Source of the DNA: Caballeronia zhejiangensis
Lineage (GTDB): Bacteria > Pseudomonadota > Gammaproteobacteria > Burkholderiales > Burkholderiaceae
Length of the DNA stretch: 64,000 bases
Reading direction: 5' to 3'
NCBI RefSeq assembly: GCF_000698575.1
Contig: NZ_JFHD01000019.1
Span: 1-64,000 of the forward strand
Part shown: piece by piece, positions 9,094 through 18,630 of the stretch
Layout: each line of letters starts with the position of its first letter
Position numbering within the stretch: the first letter of the stretch is position 1
Program-made: the position numbers and the translations under genes
The notes under the pieces: model-generated
Databases searched by the model: none
Seen by the model: the letters and a program-made list of their open reading frames with translations, nothing else
Told to the model about the DNA's origin: nothing

Positions 9094-9254
9094 AGGGGAC
9101 GCTACTCAACGGTGAACGGCTCGGTCTCGCGACCGCCGCCTGCGGTGAAACGGGGCATGGCCGGCGGCGGTTCTCGCCGCGCGGGCCAAACGAAAGCGGG
9201 TATTTTACGCGAAGCGCGCCGCCGCGCCGGGCGCTTCGCATGCCGCCGCAGCAG

Positions 9255-9788
9255 CTACCGCCGGATCACGCCGCAAGCGAGCGCGGGTCCGACGTTGTGC
9301 GGCGCGCTCGCGTACGGGTCGAGCGCTTCGCGGTGCAGCATGATCGCGCGCGAAATGATCGAGCGCACGCCGTCGAGCGAGACATCTGTCGCGACGATGA
9401 AGCCCGTCGCCGCGCCGGTTGCGTCCGCGTGGATGTTGCCGAGCTCGCCTTCGAGACGCGATGACGTTCGTCTGCGATCGGAAGGCAGCGCGAACACCGG
9501 ACTCGCGTCCGGCCCGTTGACCGCGATGCAGTCGCCGCGCTCGTGGACGGTCAGCGCGTGATCGCTGTTCGGCGGCATGTCGGTGAGGCTGTAGGAAACC
9601 TGCACGCCGTCCGCGCGCTCGATCAGCGTGACGGTGCCGCGCGTGGCGTTGCCGGGCGTCGGATTCAAAACGGCGTCCGCGCGCTTTTCGTGATTCTGGA
9701 AGATGAGGCCGCAACCGCTCAGCATGACGCTGCAAGCGGCCATCGCGATCGAGGCGTAAAGCGCCCTTCCGTCGAATCTGTGTCTCAT
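9255..9788 (-). CDS. SodC-like lipoprotein with degenerate copper site
   Basis: 177 residues with a lipobox (MLSGC) at about residue 26, so a membrane-anchored periplasmic or outer-membrane protein. The rest follows the Cu/Zn superoxide dismutase fold: VHERGDC, GNIHADATG, SIISRAIMLHREALDP and the C-terminal GPALACGVI, including both disulfide cysteines. However the first of the two histidines in the family's HVH motif is a threonine (LTVHERGD), and the segment that normally carries the bridging histidine is missing, so two copper ligands are lost. Catalysis is therefore doubtful. The start at 9788 has GAGAGGA before it; an in-frame longer start at 9869 would bury the signal peptide. Function unknown. 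Confidence 0.72.
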   Translation of the reverse strand: MRHRFDGRALYASIAMAACSVMLSGCGLIFQNHEKRADAVLNPTPGNATRGTVTLIERADGVQVSYSLTDMPPNSDHALTVHERGDCIAVNGPDASPVFALPSDRRRTSSRLEGELGNIHADATGAATGFIVATDVSLDGVRSIISRAIMLHREALDPYASAPHNVGPALACGVIRR

Positions 9789-9907
9789 GCGATCCTCTCG
9801 GCGGCCCGCCGACGCCCCGTGCGTCCGCGCTGCCGCGCATCGAAGGCGACATGATACCGCGAGCCGCATCGCACAAGGCTCGCGCCGATTCGATCGCTTA
9901 TTCGAAA

Positions 9908-10996
9908 TCAGGTGTTCTGCACGACGATGCTCGGAAACTTCGAGGTCATGTCGCGCTGGCGCTCCGCAATCGAAATGGCGACGCGGCGCGCGATGGCGCG
10001 ATACGTCTCCGCGATGCGGCTGTCCGGCTGCGACACGACGGTCGGCTGGCCCGCGTCGGTGCGCTCGCGAATGGCGATATCGAGCGGCAGGGAACCGAGC
10101 ACTTCGACGCCGTATTCCTTCGCCATGCGCTCGCCGCCGCCCGCGCCGAAGATGTGCTCTTCGTGACCGCAGTTCGAGCAGATATGCGTGCTCATGTTCT
10201 CGACAATGCCGAGAATCGGAATCCCGACCTTCTCGAACATCTTCAAGCCCTTCTTCGCGTCGAGCAGCGCGATGTCCTGCGGCGTCGTGACGATCACCGC
10301 GCCCGTCACCGGCACTTTCTGCGATAGCGTGAGCTGGATGTCGCCGGTGCCCGGCGGCATGTCGACGACGAGGTAATCGAGATCCTTCCAGTTCGTCTGA
10401 CGCAGCAATTGTTCGAGCGCGGACGTGACCATCGGGCCGCGCCAGACCATCGGATTGTCCTGCTCGATCAGAAAGCCGATGGAGTTCGCCTGAATGCCGT
10501 GGCCTTCGAGCGGATTCATCGTCTGATTGTCAGGCGATTCCGGACGGCCGGTGATGCCGAGCATCATCGGCAGCGAGGGACCGTAGATGTCCGCGTCCAG
10601 CATGCCGACCGACGCGCCTTCGGCCGCGAGCGCGAGCGCGAGATTCGTCGCCGTCGTGCTCTTGCCGACGCCGCCCTTGCCGGACGCCACCGCGATGATG
10701 TTCTTGACGTTCGGCAGCAGCTTCACGCCGCGCTGCACGGCATGCGCGACGACCTGCGACGAAACATCCACGGTCACGTTCGCGACGCCCGCGATCTGAC
10801 GCAGCGCGCCTTCCACCATTTCGCGGATCGCACCGAACTGCGATTTCGCCGGATAGCCGAGCACGACACTCACCACGACGTTCGCGCCGTCGACGGATAC
10901 GTTGCGAATGCTTTTCAGATCAACCAGCTTGCGGTTGGTGTTCGGATCGGTCAGTGTGGCGAGTGCGGCGTCGATCTTCGCGCGGTCAATACTCAT
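9908..10996 (-). CDS. apbC: Iron-sulfur cluster carrier protein ApbC/Mrp
   Basis: 362 residues. N-terminal DUF59/MIP18-like domain (1-85), then a ParA-type P-loop ATPase with SGKGGVGKSTTATN and DADIYGPS, and the CxxC motif HICSNCGH that binds a 4Fe-4S cluster for transfer to apoproteins. Ends 119 bp upstream of the SodC-like gene. Divergent from the OmpA lipoprotein gene across 261 bp. Confidence 0.95.
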   Translation of the reverse strand: MSIDRAKIDAALATLTDPNTNRKLVDLKSIRNVSVDGANVVVSVVLGYPAKSQFGAIREMVEGALRQIAGVANVTVDVSSQVVAHAVQRGVKLLPNVKNIIAVASGKGGVGKSTTATNLALALAAEGASVGMLDADIYGPSLPMMLGITGRPESPDNQTMNPLEGHGIQANSIGFLIEQDNPMVWRGPMVTSALEQLLRQTNWKDLDYLVVDMPPGTGDIQLTLSQKVPVTGAVIVTTPQDIALLDAKKGLKMFEKVGIPILGIVENMSTHICSNCGHEEHIFGAGGGERMAKEYGVEVLGSLPLDIAIRERTDAGQPTVVSQPDSRIAETYRAIARRVAISIAERQRDMTSKFPSIVVQNT

Positions 10997-11257
10997 CGAG
11001 ACTCCATGGAACGATTGTTGCTGGCGCCCAGCGGCGCACGGAACACTCTGAGGAAATTGAAAGTAATTGTTAGCGCCGTTGCGTTGTAACGCTTACGCAT
11101 TGCACTATCCCGCTGCAAATCTTTCCGGGGACGCATCCCACCGGGCAGTCGGGCGCTTTTCTCATTATTGTAGAGGCTCGCCCGGAGGCTCGTCCGAAGA
11201 CCCTTTCGCACTGTCGGCGCATGCGCCGAACGCTTGTTGAATCAAAGGAGATCGTAG

Positions 11258-11914
11258 ATGAATACTAAGTTGATGACCCGCCTGTCCGTCGTTGCCCTGG
11301 TGGGCGCGCTTCTCGCCGGCTGTCAAACGCAGCAGGGCACCAACACCGCAGTCGGCACCGGCGCGGGCGCCGCGACCGGCGCGGCGATCGGCGCGATCTT
11401 CGGCGGCGGCAAGGGCGCGGCGATCGGCGCGGCAGCCGGCGCGGCGACGGGCGGTATCGTCGGCTACAACTGGCAGTCGATCAAGAACAAGATCTCGGGC
11501 GACTCGAAGGGCACGGGCACGCAAGTGACCGAGCAGCAGGACGGCTCGCTGAAGGTGAACATTCCGAACTCGATTTCGTTCGACACGAACAGCTACGCGA
11601 TCAAGCCGTCGTTCGATCCGGTGCTGAACTCCGTCACGCAGACGATGCAGCAGCATCCGGAGCTGATCGCGAGCGTGGTCGGCCATACGGATAACACGGG
11701 TCAGGCGGCTTACAACCAGACGCTGTCGCAGAATCGCGCGCAGAGCGTCGCGTCGTACATTTCGACGCACGGCGTCGCGGCGCAGCGTCTCGCGGCATCG
11801 GGCATGGGCCAGACTCAGCCGATCGCGGACAACTCGACGGAAGCCGGCCGCGCGCAGAATCGTCGCGTGGAGATCTATCTGCGTGCGACCGCGCAGCCCG
11901 GACAAGTGCAGTAA
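11258..11914 (+). CDS. OmpA-family outer-membrane lipoprotein with glycine zipper (YiaD-like)
   Basis: 218 residues. Lipobox LLAGC at residue 21 marks a lipoprotein. Residues 28-72 form a glycine-zipper segment rich in GxxxG and Ala (GAATGAAIGAIFGGG), probably membrane-associated. Residues 100-212 are an OmpA peptidoglycan-binding domain with SFDTNSYAIKP, VVGHTDNTG and RAQNRRVEIYL, which holds the residues that bind diaminopimelate. It links the outer membrane to the cell wall. A strong ribosome site (AAAGGAG) precedes ATG 11258. Followed by a possible RNA gene and a terminator. Confidence 0.9.
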   Translation: MNTKLMTRLSVVALVGALLAGCQTQQGTNTAVGTGAGAATGAAIGAIFGGGKGAAIGAAAGAATGGIVGYNWQSIKNKISGDSKGTGTQVTEQQDGSLKVNIPNSISFDTNSYAIKPSFDPVLNSVTQTMQQHPELIASVVGHTDNTGQAAYNQTLSQNRAQSVASYISTHGVAAQRLAASGMGQTQPIADNSTEAGRAQNRRVEIYLRATAQPGQVQ

Positions 11915-12228
11915 GCGTCTGATTATAAAGGAGAATATGCCGCCGCGAGGGCGGTGGCACGAGCGGCAATTAGTCGTCTGAAAAAAATTTGAAACTTGGA
12001 CGCGGTGCTGCTGTCTGTCCTTACGGTAGGCGGATGGCGATGCCATCACCTGCCATTCTCCTCTTGTCGTTGTTGCTCCGGGGCCCGATTGGACCCCGGT
12101 TTTTTTTTGGGCGCTCGAAACGCACTCCGCCCTATCCACCGCCGACTCCGCCCGCCTCTCCCCGCCCTGCTAAAATCGAACTCCGCGTTTTTTCACAACC
12201 TCAAGCACTCCCACCGGGCCGCGCCTTT
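11915..12228 (+). ncRNA. Intergenic region with possible small RNA and 14-codon frame
   Basis: A 314-bp gap between the OmpA lipoprotein and metG. It holds, in order, AAGGAG (11928-11933) followed by a 14-codon frame ATG 11937 to TGA 11981; a hairpin with perfect GATGGC/GCCATC arms (12033-12047) extended by AGG/CCT; a pyrimidine-rich unpaired stretch (12053-12078); and a strong terminator at 12078-12108. This hairpin, C/T-rich loop, terminator order resembles a trans-acting sRNA or a leader, but no known family was recognised and the upstream promoter is unclear (TATAAA at 11924-11929). After the terminator only the metG leader remains. Confidence 0.35.
12078..12108 (+). terminator. Rho-independent terminator
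   Basis: Stem CCGGGG (12078-12083) pairs with CCCCGG (12094-12099) and is followed by nine T residues. Ends transcription of the OmpA lipoprotein gene or the candidate RNA before metG. Confidence 0.85.
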
Positions 12229-14376
12229 ATGTCAGCACCGATTTCAGCCACTGCCACCGCCGCGCCTGCCGCTCAAGCCTTTGAAGGCGGCCGCCGCCAG
12301 ATCCTCGTCACGTCCGCGTTGCCGTACGCGAACGGTCAGATTCATATCGGCCATATGGTCGAATACATTCAGACGGACATCTGGGTTCGGACGCTGCGAA
12401 TGCATGGCCACGAGGTCTACTACGTCGGCGCGGACGACACCCACGGCACGCCGATCATGCTGCGCGCCGAGAAGGAAGGCATCACGCCGAAAGCGTTGAT
12501 CGAGCGCGTGTGGAAAGAGCACAAGCGCGACTTCGACAGCTTCGGCATCTCGTTCGACAACTACTACTCGACCGATGCCGAGGAAAACCGCGAACTGTGC
12601 AACACGATCTACGGCGCGCTGCAGCAGGCGGGCCTGATCGAGGCGCGCGACATCGAACAAGCCTACGATCCGGTCAAGGAAATGTTCCTGCCGGACCGTT
12701 TCATCAAGGGCCAATGCCCGAAATGCGGCGCGAAGGACCAATACGGCGACAACTGCGAAGTCTGCGGCTCGACCTATCAGCCGACCGAACTGATCAATCC
12801 GTATTCGGTCGTGTCGGGCGCGACGCCGATCCGCAAGACGTCGACGCATTATTTCTTCAAGCTGTCCGACCCGCGCTGTGAGGAATTCCTGCGCGGCTGG
12901 GTCAGCGGTCTCGCTCAGCCCGAAGCCACCAACAAGATGCGCGAATGGCTCGGCGACAAGGGCGAAGCCAAACTCGCCGACTGGGACATTTCGCGCGACG
13001 CGCCCTACTTCGGCTTCGAAATTCCCGGCGCGCCGGGCAAGTATTTCTACGTCTGGGTCGATGCGCCCGTCGGCTATTACGCGAGCTTCAAGAATCTCGC
13101 GGACCGCATCGGCGTGAATTTCGGGGAATGGGTGAAGCCCGGCTCGAAGGCCGAGCAATATCACTTCATCGGCAAGGACATTCTGTACTTCCACACGCTG
13201 TTCTGGCCGGCGATGCTCGAATTCTCCGGCCATCGCACGCCGACGAACGTGTTCGCGCACGGCTTCCTGACCGTCGACGGCGCGAAGATGTCGAAGTCGC
13301 GCGGCACGTTCATCACCGCGCAGAGCGTCATCGACACGGGGCTGAATCCCGAGTGGCTGCGCTACTACTTCGCGGCGAAGCTGAACAGCACGATGGAAGA
13401 CATCGACCTGAATCTCGAAGATTTCCAGGCGCGCGTGAACAGCGATCTCGTCGGCAAGTACGTGAACATCGCGAGCCGCGCGGCGGGCTTTCTCATCAAG
13501 CGTTTCGACGGCCGCGTGCAGGACAGCGCGATGCATCATCCGCTCGTCGCGCAACTGCGTTCGGCGATTCCGCACATCGCCGGCTTCTACGAGTCGCGCG
13601 AATACGGCCGCGCGCTGCGCACGACGATGGAACTGGCCGACGCCGTCAACGCCTACGTCGACACCGCGAAGCCGTGGGAACAGGCGAAGGATCCGGCGAA
13701 CGCCGTCGCGCTGCATGAAACCTGCAGCGTGAGCCTGGAAGCGTTCCGCCTGCTGTCGCTCGCGTTGAAGCCGGTTTTGCCGAAGCTCATCGAAGCGGTG
13801 GAATCGTTCCTCGGCATCGCGCCGCTCGTCTGGGCCGATGCCGACAAGCCGCTGTCGTCGGCGAGCGCGATCAACGCGTACAAGCATCTGACGACGCGCG
13901 TCAATCCGAAGCAGATCGAGGCGTTGCTCGCCGCGAATCGCGAATCGCTCGCGCCGGCCGCGGAAGCCGCAGCCGCAACGGCGACGACAACAGCCGCTCC
14001 GGCCAAGACCGCCGCTAAGAAGCCGGACGATGCGGGCGTCATTTCCATCGACGACTTCGCGAAGGTCGATCTGCGTATCGCGAAGATCGTCGACTGCAAG
14101 GCCGTCGAAGGCTCCGACAAGCTGCTGCAACTCACGCTCGACGTCGGCGAGGACAAGACGCGCAATGTGTTTTCGGGCATCAAGTCGGCGTATCAGCCGC
14201 AAGATCTGATCGGCAAGCTGACCGTGATGGTCGTCAACCTCGCGCCGCGCAAGATGAAGTTCGGTCTGTCGGAAGGGATGGTGCTCGCGGCATCCGCCAC
14301 GGACGAAAAAGCCGAACCGGGCCTCTACATTCTCGAGCCGCACAGCGGCGCGAAACCGGGCATGCGGGTGAAGTAA
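12229..14376 (+). CDS. metG: Methionyl-tRNA synthetase
   Basis: 715 residues; charges initiator and elongator tRNA-Met. The class I catalytic domain shows HIGH (in QIHIGHMVEY), the zinc knuckle CPKCGAKDQYGDNCEVCG and GAKMSKSRGTF (KMSKS loop), then the helical anticodon domain. An Ala/Thr-rich linker (about 575-600) leads to a C-terminal Trbp111-type tRNA-binding domain (FAKVDLRIAKIVDCK) that drives dimerisation. ATG 12229 is taken as start because it gives the usual short N-terminal extension before the first catalytic strand; the longer open frame runs through a terminator. Ends at a bidirectional terminator shared with tamB. Confidence 0.97.
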   Translation: MSAPISATATAAPAAQAFEGGRRQILVTSALPYANGQIHIGHMVEYIQTDIWVRTLRMHGHEVYYVGADDTHGTPIMLRAEKEGITPKALIERVWKEHKRDFDSFGISFDNYYSTDAEENRELCNTIYGALQQAGLIEARDIEQAYDPVKEMFLPDRFIKGQCPKCGAKDQYGDNCEVCGSTYQPTELINPYSVVSGATPIRKTSTHYFFKLSDPRCEEFLRGWVSGLAQPEATNKMREWLGDKGEAKLADWDISRDAPYFGFEIPGAPGKYFYVWVDAPVGYYASFKNLADRIGVNFGEWVKPGSKAEQYHFIGKDILYFHTLFWPAMLEFSGHRTPTNVFAHGFLTVDGAKMSKSRGTFITAQSVIDTGLNPEWLRYYFAAKLNSTMEDIDLNLEDFQARVNSDLVGKYVNIASRAAGFLIKRFDGRVQDSAMHHPLVAQLRSAIPHIAGFYESREYGRALRTTMELADAVNAYVDTAKPWEQAKDPANAVALHETCSVSLEAFRLLSLALKPVLPKLIEAVESFLGIAPLVWADADKPLSSASAINAYKHLTTRVNPKQIEALLAANRESLAPAAEAAAATATTTAAPAKTAAKKPDDAGVISIDDFAKVDLRIAKIVDCKAVEGSDKLLQLTLDVGEDKTRNVFSGIKSAYQPQDLIGKLTVMVVNLAPRKMKFGLSEGMVLAASATDEKAEPGLYILEPHSGAKPGMRVK

Positions 14377-14392
14377 CACGCATCGCATAACG

Positions 14393-14423
14393 AAAAGGGC
14401 ACGCAGATCGCGTGCCCTTTTTG
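14393..14423. terminator. Bidirectional terminator between metG and tamB
   Basis: A 12-bp stem AAAAGGGCACGC (14393-14404) with its complement at 14410-14421, giving A-rich and T-rich flanks on both strands. Serves the convergent metG and tamB genes. Confidence 0.85.
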
Positions 14424-14440
14424 CTTGAAGCAGACGATGC

Positions 14441-17400
14441 TCAGTCCGATTCCACTTCCGTCGCCGATGCCCCGAATGGCGCGCTCACGCCCGACGCCCC
14501 CGAGGCCGCCGATGGCTGCACAGTCGACGCCCGCGATGCCGACGAAGACGACGACCACAGCCTCGACCAGCGATTGAAGCGCCGCGTATAAGACAGATCG
14601 ACGCCCTGATACGTCCCGCCGTACACCGTCACGGCCCAGAACCGCGACAGGTTCAGCGTCGCCTTGACCGCGTTGCTCGCCGATTGCAAGCCTTGCTCGT
14701 AGCCGATCACGAGCCGTTCGTTGATCGCCTTCGACAGCAGCACGACTTGCGGATCGGTCAGGCCCACTTCGCTCGATCCGACCGTGAACTCGTCCAGTCC
14801 GACCGTCTGCGCGATCTTCGCGCCGCCGCGGCTTCCGAGCAGCGCGAGCGCGCTCGTCATCGCGCTCTGCTGGCCGACGTTGTTGCCCTGATCGGTGCCG
14901 TGGCCGAACAGCAGCCACGAGAGCTTTTCGTTGTCTGGCACGCTCGGCTCGGAAATCAGCTTGGCGACCGGCGCCTGCACCGTGCCCGTCACCTGCACAC
15001 CCGCCTCGACTTCCTGATTGCGCCGCATCGCGAGAATGTTGAGGCCGGGATTCGCCACCGGCCCGTTGAACGTGAAGAAACCGTTCTCGATGTTCAGCTT
15101 GCGCCCGAACGCCGTGTACGACGAACCCGGCGTCGTCACGCGCACGTTGCCGACCGCGCGCAGCGGCATGTTCGGCGCGCTCATCGCCGTAATCGTGCCC
15201 GCGAGGCCGAGGTCCGCACCCGCGCCCTTGAAGCGGAAGTGCTGACCGAGATCGATCCCGATGTTCGCGCGCGGCGTGAACGGCCCGACCGGCTTCTCGG
15301 TCTTCGCGGTGATCGACTGGTTCTCGCCCTTGATCGTGCCATCGGGGCGCTCGATCACGACATCGTCGCCGAGAGACGGCGCGGACGATTCCGGCAGATC
15401 GATGAGCGCGTGATCGACGGTGAACTTGCCGTCGATCGCCATGCCGCCCTGCAAGCCCGCGTTCGCGATCGTCGCGCTGCCTGACAGCATCAGCTCGCGA
15501 TCCGGCGATGCGAACAGCTCCAGCTTGTCCGCGATGATGCTCGCGGTCAGATCGGGCTCCTGCTGATCGAGGCGCACCTTGCCGGTCGCGCGCAGCGTGC
15601 CGCTCGCGCCATGAAACTCGACGCGCTGAAAATCGACGAGATTCTCCGACAGCGCAATGCGGATGATGCCGTCCTTCAGTTGCACGCCCTGATCGACGAC
15701 CGTCGCGGAAATGTTGTCGCCCGTCAGCGAGCCCGACAGATTCGGCTTCGCGACGATGCCCGCGATCACGAGTTTGAGCGCAATCCTGCCGCCGAGCAGA
15801 TAGTTCGCGCCGAGCAGGCCGCCGGTCGTGCGCAATTCCGGCACGTTCGCGTTGATGGCGCCGGTCAGCGGCGCGTTGTCGTCGATGGTGAGCATGCCGT
15901 CGCGATTGACGAGCGGCGTGTGCACGTTGGCATCGATCACGCCGATGCGGCTCGCCTGGGCGTGCAGCGACGCGTTCAGGCGGTTGCCGTCGGTGAAATC
16001 CGCGCGCGCGGCGATATCGGAAATGCCGAGCGCCGACAGACCGCGCGTACCGTCGATCGTCACGTCGCCGGCGCGGCGCTTGATCTGCGCGTAGCCCGTC
16101 GCGGTCGCGCCGAGCGTGAAGTTCCAGTCGCCGTCGAAAACGAGATCGGTGCGGATCGGCGGCTCCGCGCCCGTCAGCGTCTGGCGCACGTCGAGCAGAT
16201 GCGGCACCGACAGGTTCGTCAGCGTGCCCGCCGATTGCAGGCGGCCGTTCTCCATCGCGAACGATTTCAGATTCAGCACCGCGCCTTCCGCGACGAGCCG
16301 CGTCGCGCCGAGCACGAGACGCTTCGGACCGTAGCTCACCGAAAGCGGCGATTCGAGATTCAGCGACGGCGTGCCCTTGTTCGACAGCTTCGTGATCGCG
16401 CCGTCCCAGTGCGGGCCGTCGGGCGCGTCGGTGAACTTGCCGTTCGCGCCGAGCGCGAGATTCACGGGCTGGCCGCGCACCTTGCCGGTCGCCGTCACGT
16501 CGAGCGTGTGATGCGCGCGCGTGCCGTTCAGATTCGCGTCGAGATTCGCGATGTCGATGTCTTCCGTGCTCGCATCGCGCGCCTTCAGCGTGAAGACGAG
16601 CGCGCCGTTCGCGCCGTCGCGGATATCGGCGCGGCCTTCCGCGTGACCGAGCCGATTCGCGCCGAACACGAGGCCATCGGCCTGATAGTTCGCCGCGATG
16701 TTCGGATGCGCGATCGAGCCGGTCAGATCGCCGTCCGCCTTCGCCGTGCCCGCGATGCCGAAGCCGAGCCGTTCGAGCGCGGGCGCGTCGACCTTGAAGC
16801 GCAGCCGGTCGCCGGGCGCGCCGAAGCTGCCGTTCAGATCGACGTTGTTGCCCGCCACCGACAGCGCCGCCTTGCTCGGCAACAGCCGCATGCCCGCGAC
16901 CTGTATCGTGCCCTCGCCCGTCAGCGGCAGATTGTCGTACATGCTGTCGGTGAGCTTGAAGGTCGCCTTGGTCGTGAGCGTCGGCGCGAGTTGCCCCGAT
17001 GCCGCCAGCGTGCCGTTCACGCGCGCTTCCACGACACGCGCCGGCGCGGCCGGCTTGTTCGACGGCTTCGCGCCTTTCTTCGCCGGCGCGGGCTTCGGCG
17101 CGATCAACTGCTGTTGCAGCAGCAGCGGATTGAACTCGACGATTTTCGCCTTCAGGTCGTAGCTCGAATTCGCGTCCTTCTTCAGCACGCCGCTCGCTTC
17201 GACGCGGCCCTTCCCGACCGTGAGCTTCACGTCGTCGAGCGTGGTCGCTTGCGGATCGAGCTTCACTTTGGCCTGCGCGCGGATCGCGGCTTTTGGATCG
17301 TTCAGGTCGGCGGCGATGCGCTGCGTGTCGCCATCCAGCTCGATGCGGATCGGTCCGGCGAAATCCGTCGGGCGCAGCGTCGGCTCGATCGCGTTCAGAT

Positions 17401-18598
17401 CGAGCTTCGCGACCTTGAGGTCGAACTTGCCCTTGCCGCTTTTGAGCGCGCCGCCGCCCCTCACCGACGCGTTCTTCAGGAGCCGCACATCGAGATCGGT
17501 GATGCTTTGCTCGGACGCGTCGAGCCGCACGTTCGCGTGCGCGTCGATGAGCGGCAGCAGCTTCTTGTCGATGGAACCGGGCTTCGCGTTCACGATCGAC
17601 ACCGGCCCGGCGACGACGAACGCGTTCGGGTCCGCGCCTTCGACGGGCTTCACTTCGGCGCGCACGGCGAGGTCGGCCTCGGGCGCGCCCGGCGCGAACG
17701 CCTGCGGATTGACGTGATCGAACGTGACGAGCGCCGACTTGAGCGGCACGTCCGCGAACGGCAGCGCCTCGACGTGCGCGCGTCCGTTGAGTTTCAGGCC
17801 GCTCGCATCGACGTCGGCGATCAGGTCTTCGAGCGAGCCCGAGAGCCGCGCGCTCACGTTCACCGTTTCGTTGTTGACCTTGCCGGCATAGCCCGCATCG
17901 CCGGAAAGCGGAAACGGACGCGCGCCGCCATCGAGCTTCGCCGACGCCGTCACCGCGCCGAACGGCGTGTCGAGCCGCTCTACCGCCGCTTCGTGATGCT
18001 GGCCGTCGCTTCGGCCGTGGAAAAGCAGGCGCGAGAATTCGGTCGTCGCCGTGCCCTGATGCAGACGCAGTTTCCCGACGGAAAGATCGTTGATCGCAAG
18101 TTGAATCGGAATGCGCAGATCCTTGGGCAGTTCCGTTTTCTTGCTCGGCTCGTTCGACGGCGCAATGCGCGCATCGACCGTCCCGATATGCAGATAATCG
18201 ATCGTGAAGCGCAGCGGCTCGCGTGTGAGCGCCCAGCGGCCCGACACGCTATCGACCGCGATATCCGTGCCCTTGCCGTCCTTCCAGCGCACGTCGCGCA
18301 GTTGCAGGCCGGTCGCGATGGCGCCGCCGTCGAGCTTGCCGGTAAGTTGCCCCTTGAGCAGCTTCGTTGCCGCGTTCCATGCGTAGCGCGTGCCGCGCTC
18401 GGTCGTCAGCACGTAAAAGACCGTGCCGATGGCGATCCCGGCGATCAGCACGACGACGAGCACGAGCGCGCCGATCCACCGCGCCAAACGGCGCCAGCCG
18501 CTTTTGCGCGGCGGCGGTGTCTGCGCGCCGCCGTCGCCGCCGCCAACGTTTTCGGGCGGCGGCGCTTCGGCGTCCGCCTGCTTGTTCGGGTCCGTCAT
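14441..18598 (-). CDS. tamB: TamB, translocation and assembly module inner-membrane subunit
   Basis: 1,385 residues, somewhat longer than the E. coli protein. One N-terminal transmembrane helix (about residues 37-58) anchors a very long periplasmic AsmA/TamB-type beta-groove, and the C-terminal DUF490 domain (about 1000-1385) contains VQVTGTVQAPVAKL and LSWLLFGHG. With TamA it spans the envelope and takes part in outer-membrane protein insertion and phospholipid transport. The gene starts 32 bp after tamA on the same strand. The large open frame on the opposite strand (15611-18838) is a shadow with a basic, Arg-rich composition. Confidence 0.95.
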   Translation of the reverse strand: MTDPNKQADAEAPPPENVGGGDGGAQTPPPRKSGWRRLARWIGALVLVVVLIAGIAIGTVFYVLTTERGTRYAWNAATKLLKGQLTGKLDGGAIATGLQLRDVRWKDGKGTDIAVDSVSGRWALTREPLRFTIDYLHIGTVDARIAPSNEPSKKTELPKDLRIPIQLAINDLSVGKLRLHQGTATTEFSRLLFHGRSDGQHHEAAVERLDTPFGAVTASAKLDGGARPFPLSGDAGYAGKVNNETVNVSARLSGSLEDLIADVDASGLKLNGRAHVEALPFADVPLKSALVTFDHVNPQAFAPGAPEADLAVRAEVKPVEGADPNAFVVAGPVSIVNAKPGSIDKKLLPLIDAHANVRLDASEQSITDLDVRLLKNASVRGGGALKSGKGKFDLKVAKLDLNAIEPTLRPTDFAGPIRIELDGDTQRIAADLNDPKAAIRAQAKVKLDPQATTLDDVKLTVGKGRVEASGVLKKDANSSYDLKAKIVEFNPLLLQQQLIAPKPAPAKKGAKPSNKPAAPARVVEARVNGTLAASGQLAPTLTTKATFKLTDSMYDNLPLTGEGTIQVAGMRLLPSKAALSVAGNNVDLNGSFGAPGDRLRFKVDAPALERLGFGIAGTAKADGDLTGSIAHPNIAANYQADGLVFGANRLGHAEGRADIRDGANGALVFTLKARDASTEDIDIANLDANLNGTRAHHTLDVTATGKVRGQPVNLALGANGKFTDAPDGPHWDGAITKLSNKGTPSLNLESPLSVSYGPKRLVLGATRLVAEGAVLNLKSFAMENGRLQSAGTLTNLSVPHLLDVRQTLTGAEPPIRTDLVFDGDWNFTLGATATGYAQIKRRAGDVTIDGTRGLSALGISDIAARADFTDGNRLNASLHAQASRIGVIDANVHTPLVNRDGMLTIDDNAPLTGAINANVPELRTTGGLLGANYLLGGRIALKLVIAGIVAKPNLSGSLTGDNISATVVDQGVQLKDGIIRIALSENLVDFQRVEFHGASGTLRATGKVRLDQQEPDLTASIIADKLELFASPDRELMLSGSATIANAGLQGGMAIDGKFTVDHALIDLPESSAPSLGDDVVIERPDGTIKGENQSITAKTEKPVGPFTPRANIGIDLGQHFRFKGAGADLGLAGTITAMSAPNMPLRAVGNVRVTTPGSSYTAFGRKLNIENGFFTFNGPVANPGLNILAMRRNQEVEAGVQVTGTVQAPVAKLISEPSVPDNEKLSWLLFGHGTDQGNNVGQQSAMTSALALLGSRGGAKIAQTVGLDEFTVGSSEVGLTDPQVVLLSKAINERLVIGYEQGLQSASNAVKATLNLSRFWAVTVYGGTYQGVDLSYTRRFNRWSRLWSSSSSASRASTVQPSAASGASGVSAPFGASATEVESD

Positions 18599-18630
18599 GC
18601 CGATTCAATGTCCTTCATCGTTCTCACGCA

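Noticed and set aside
12244..14388. Long open frame opposite metG
   Set aside because: Antisense to all metG motifs and without any family signal.
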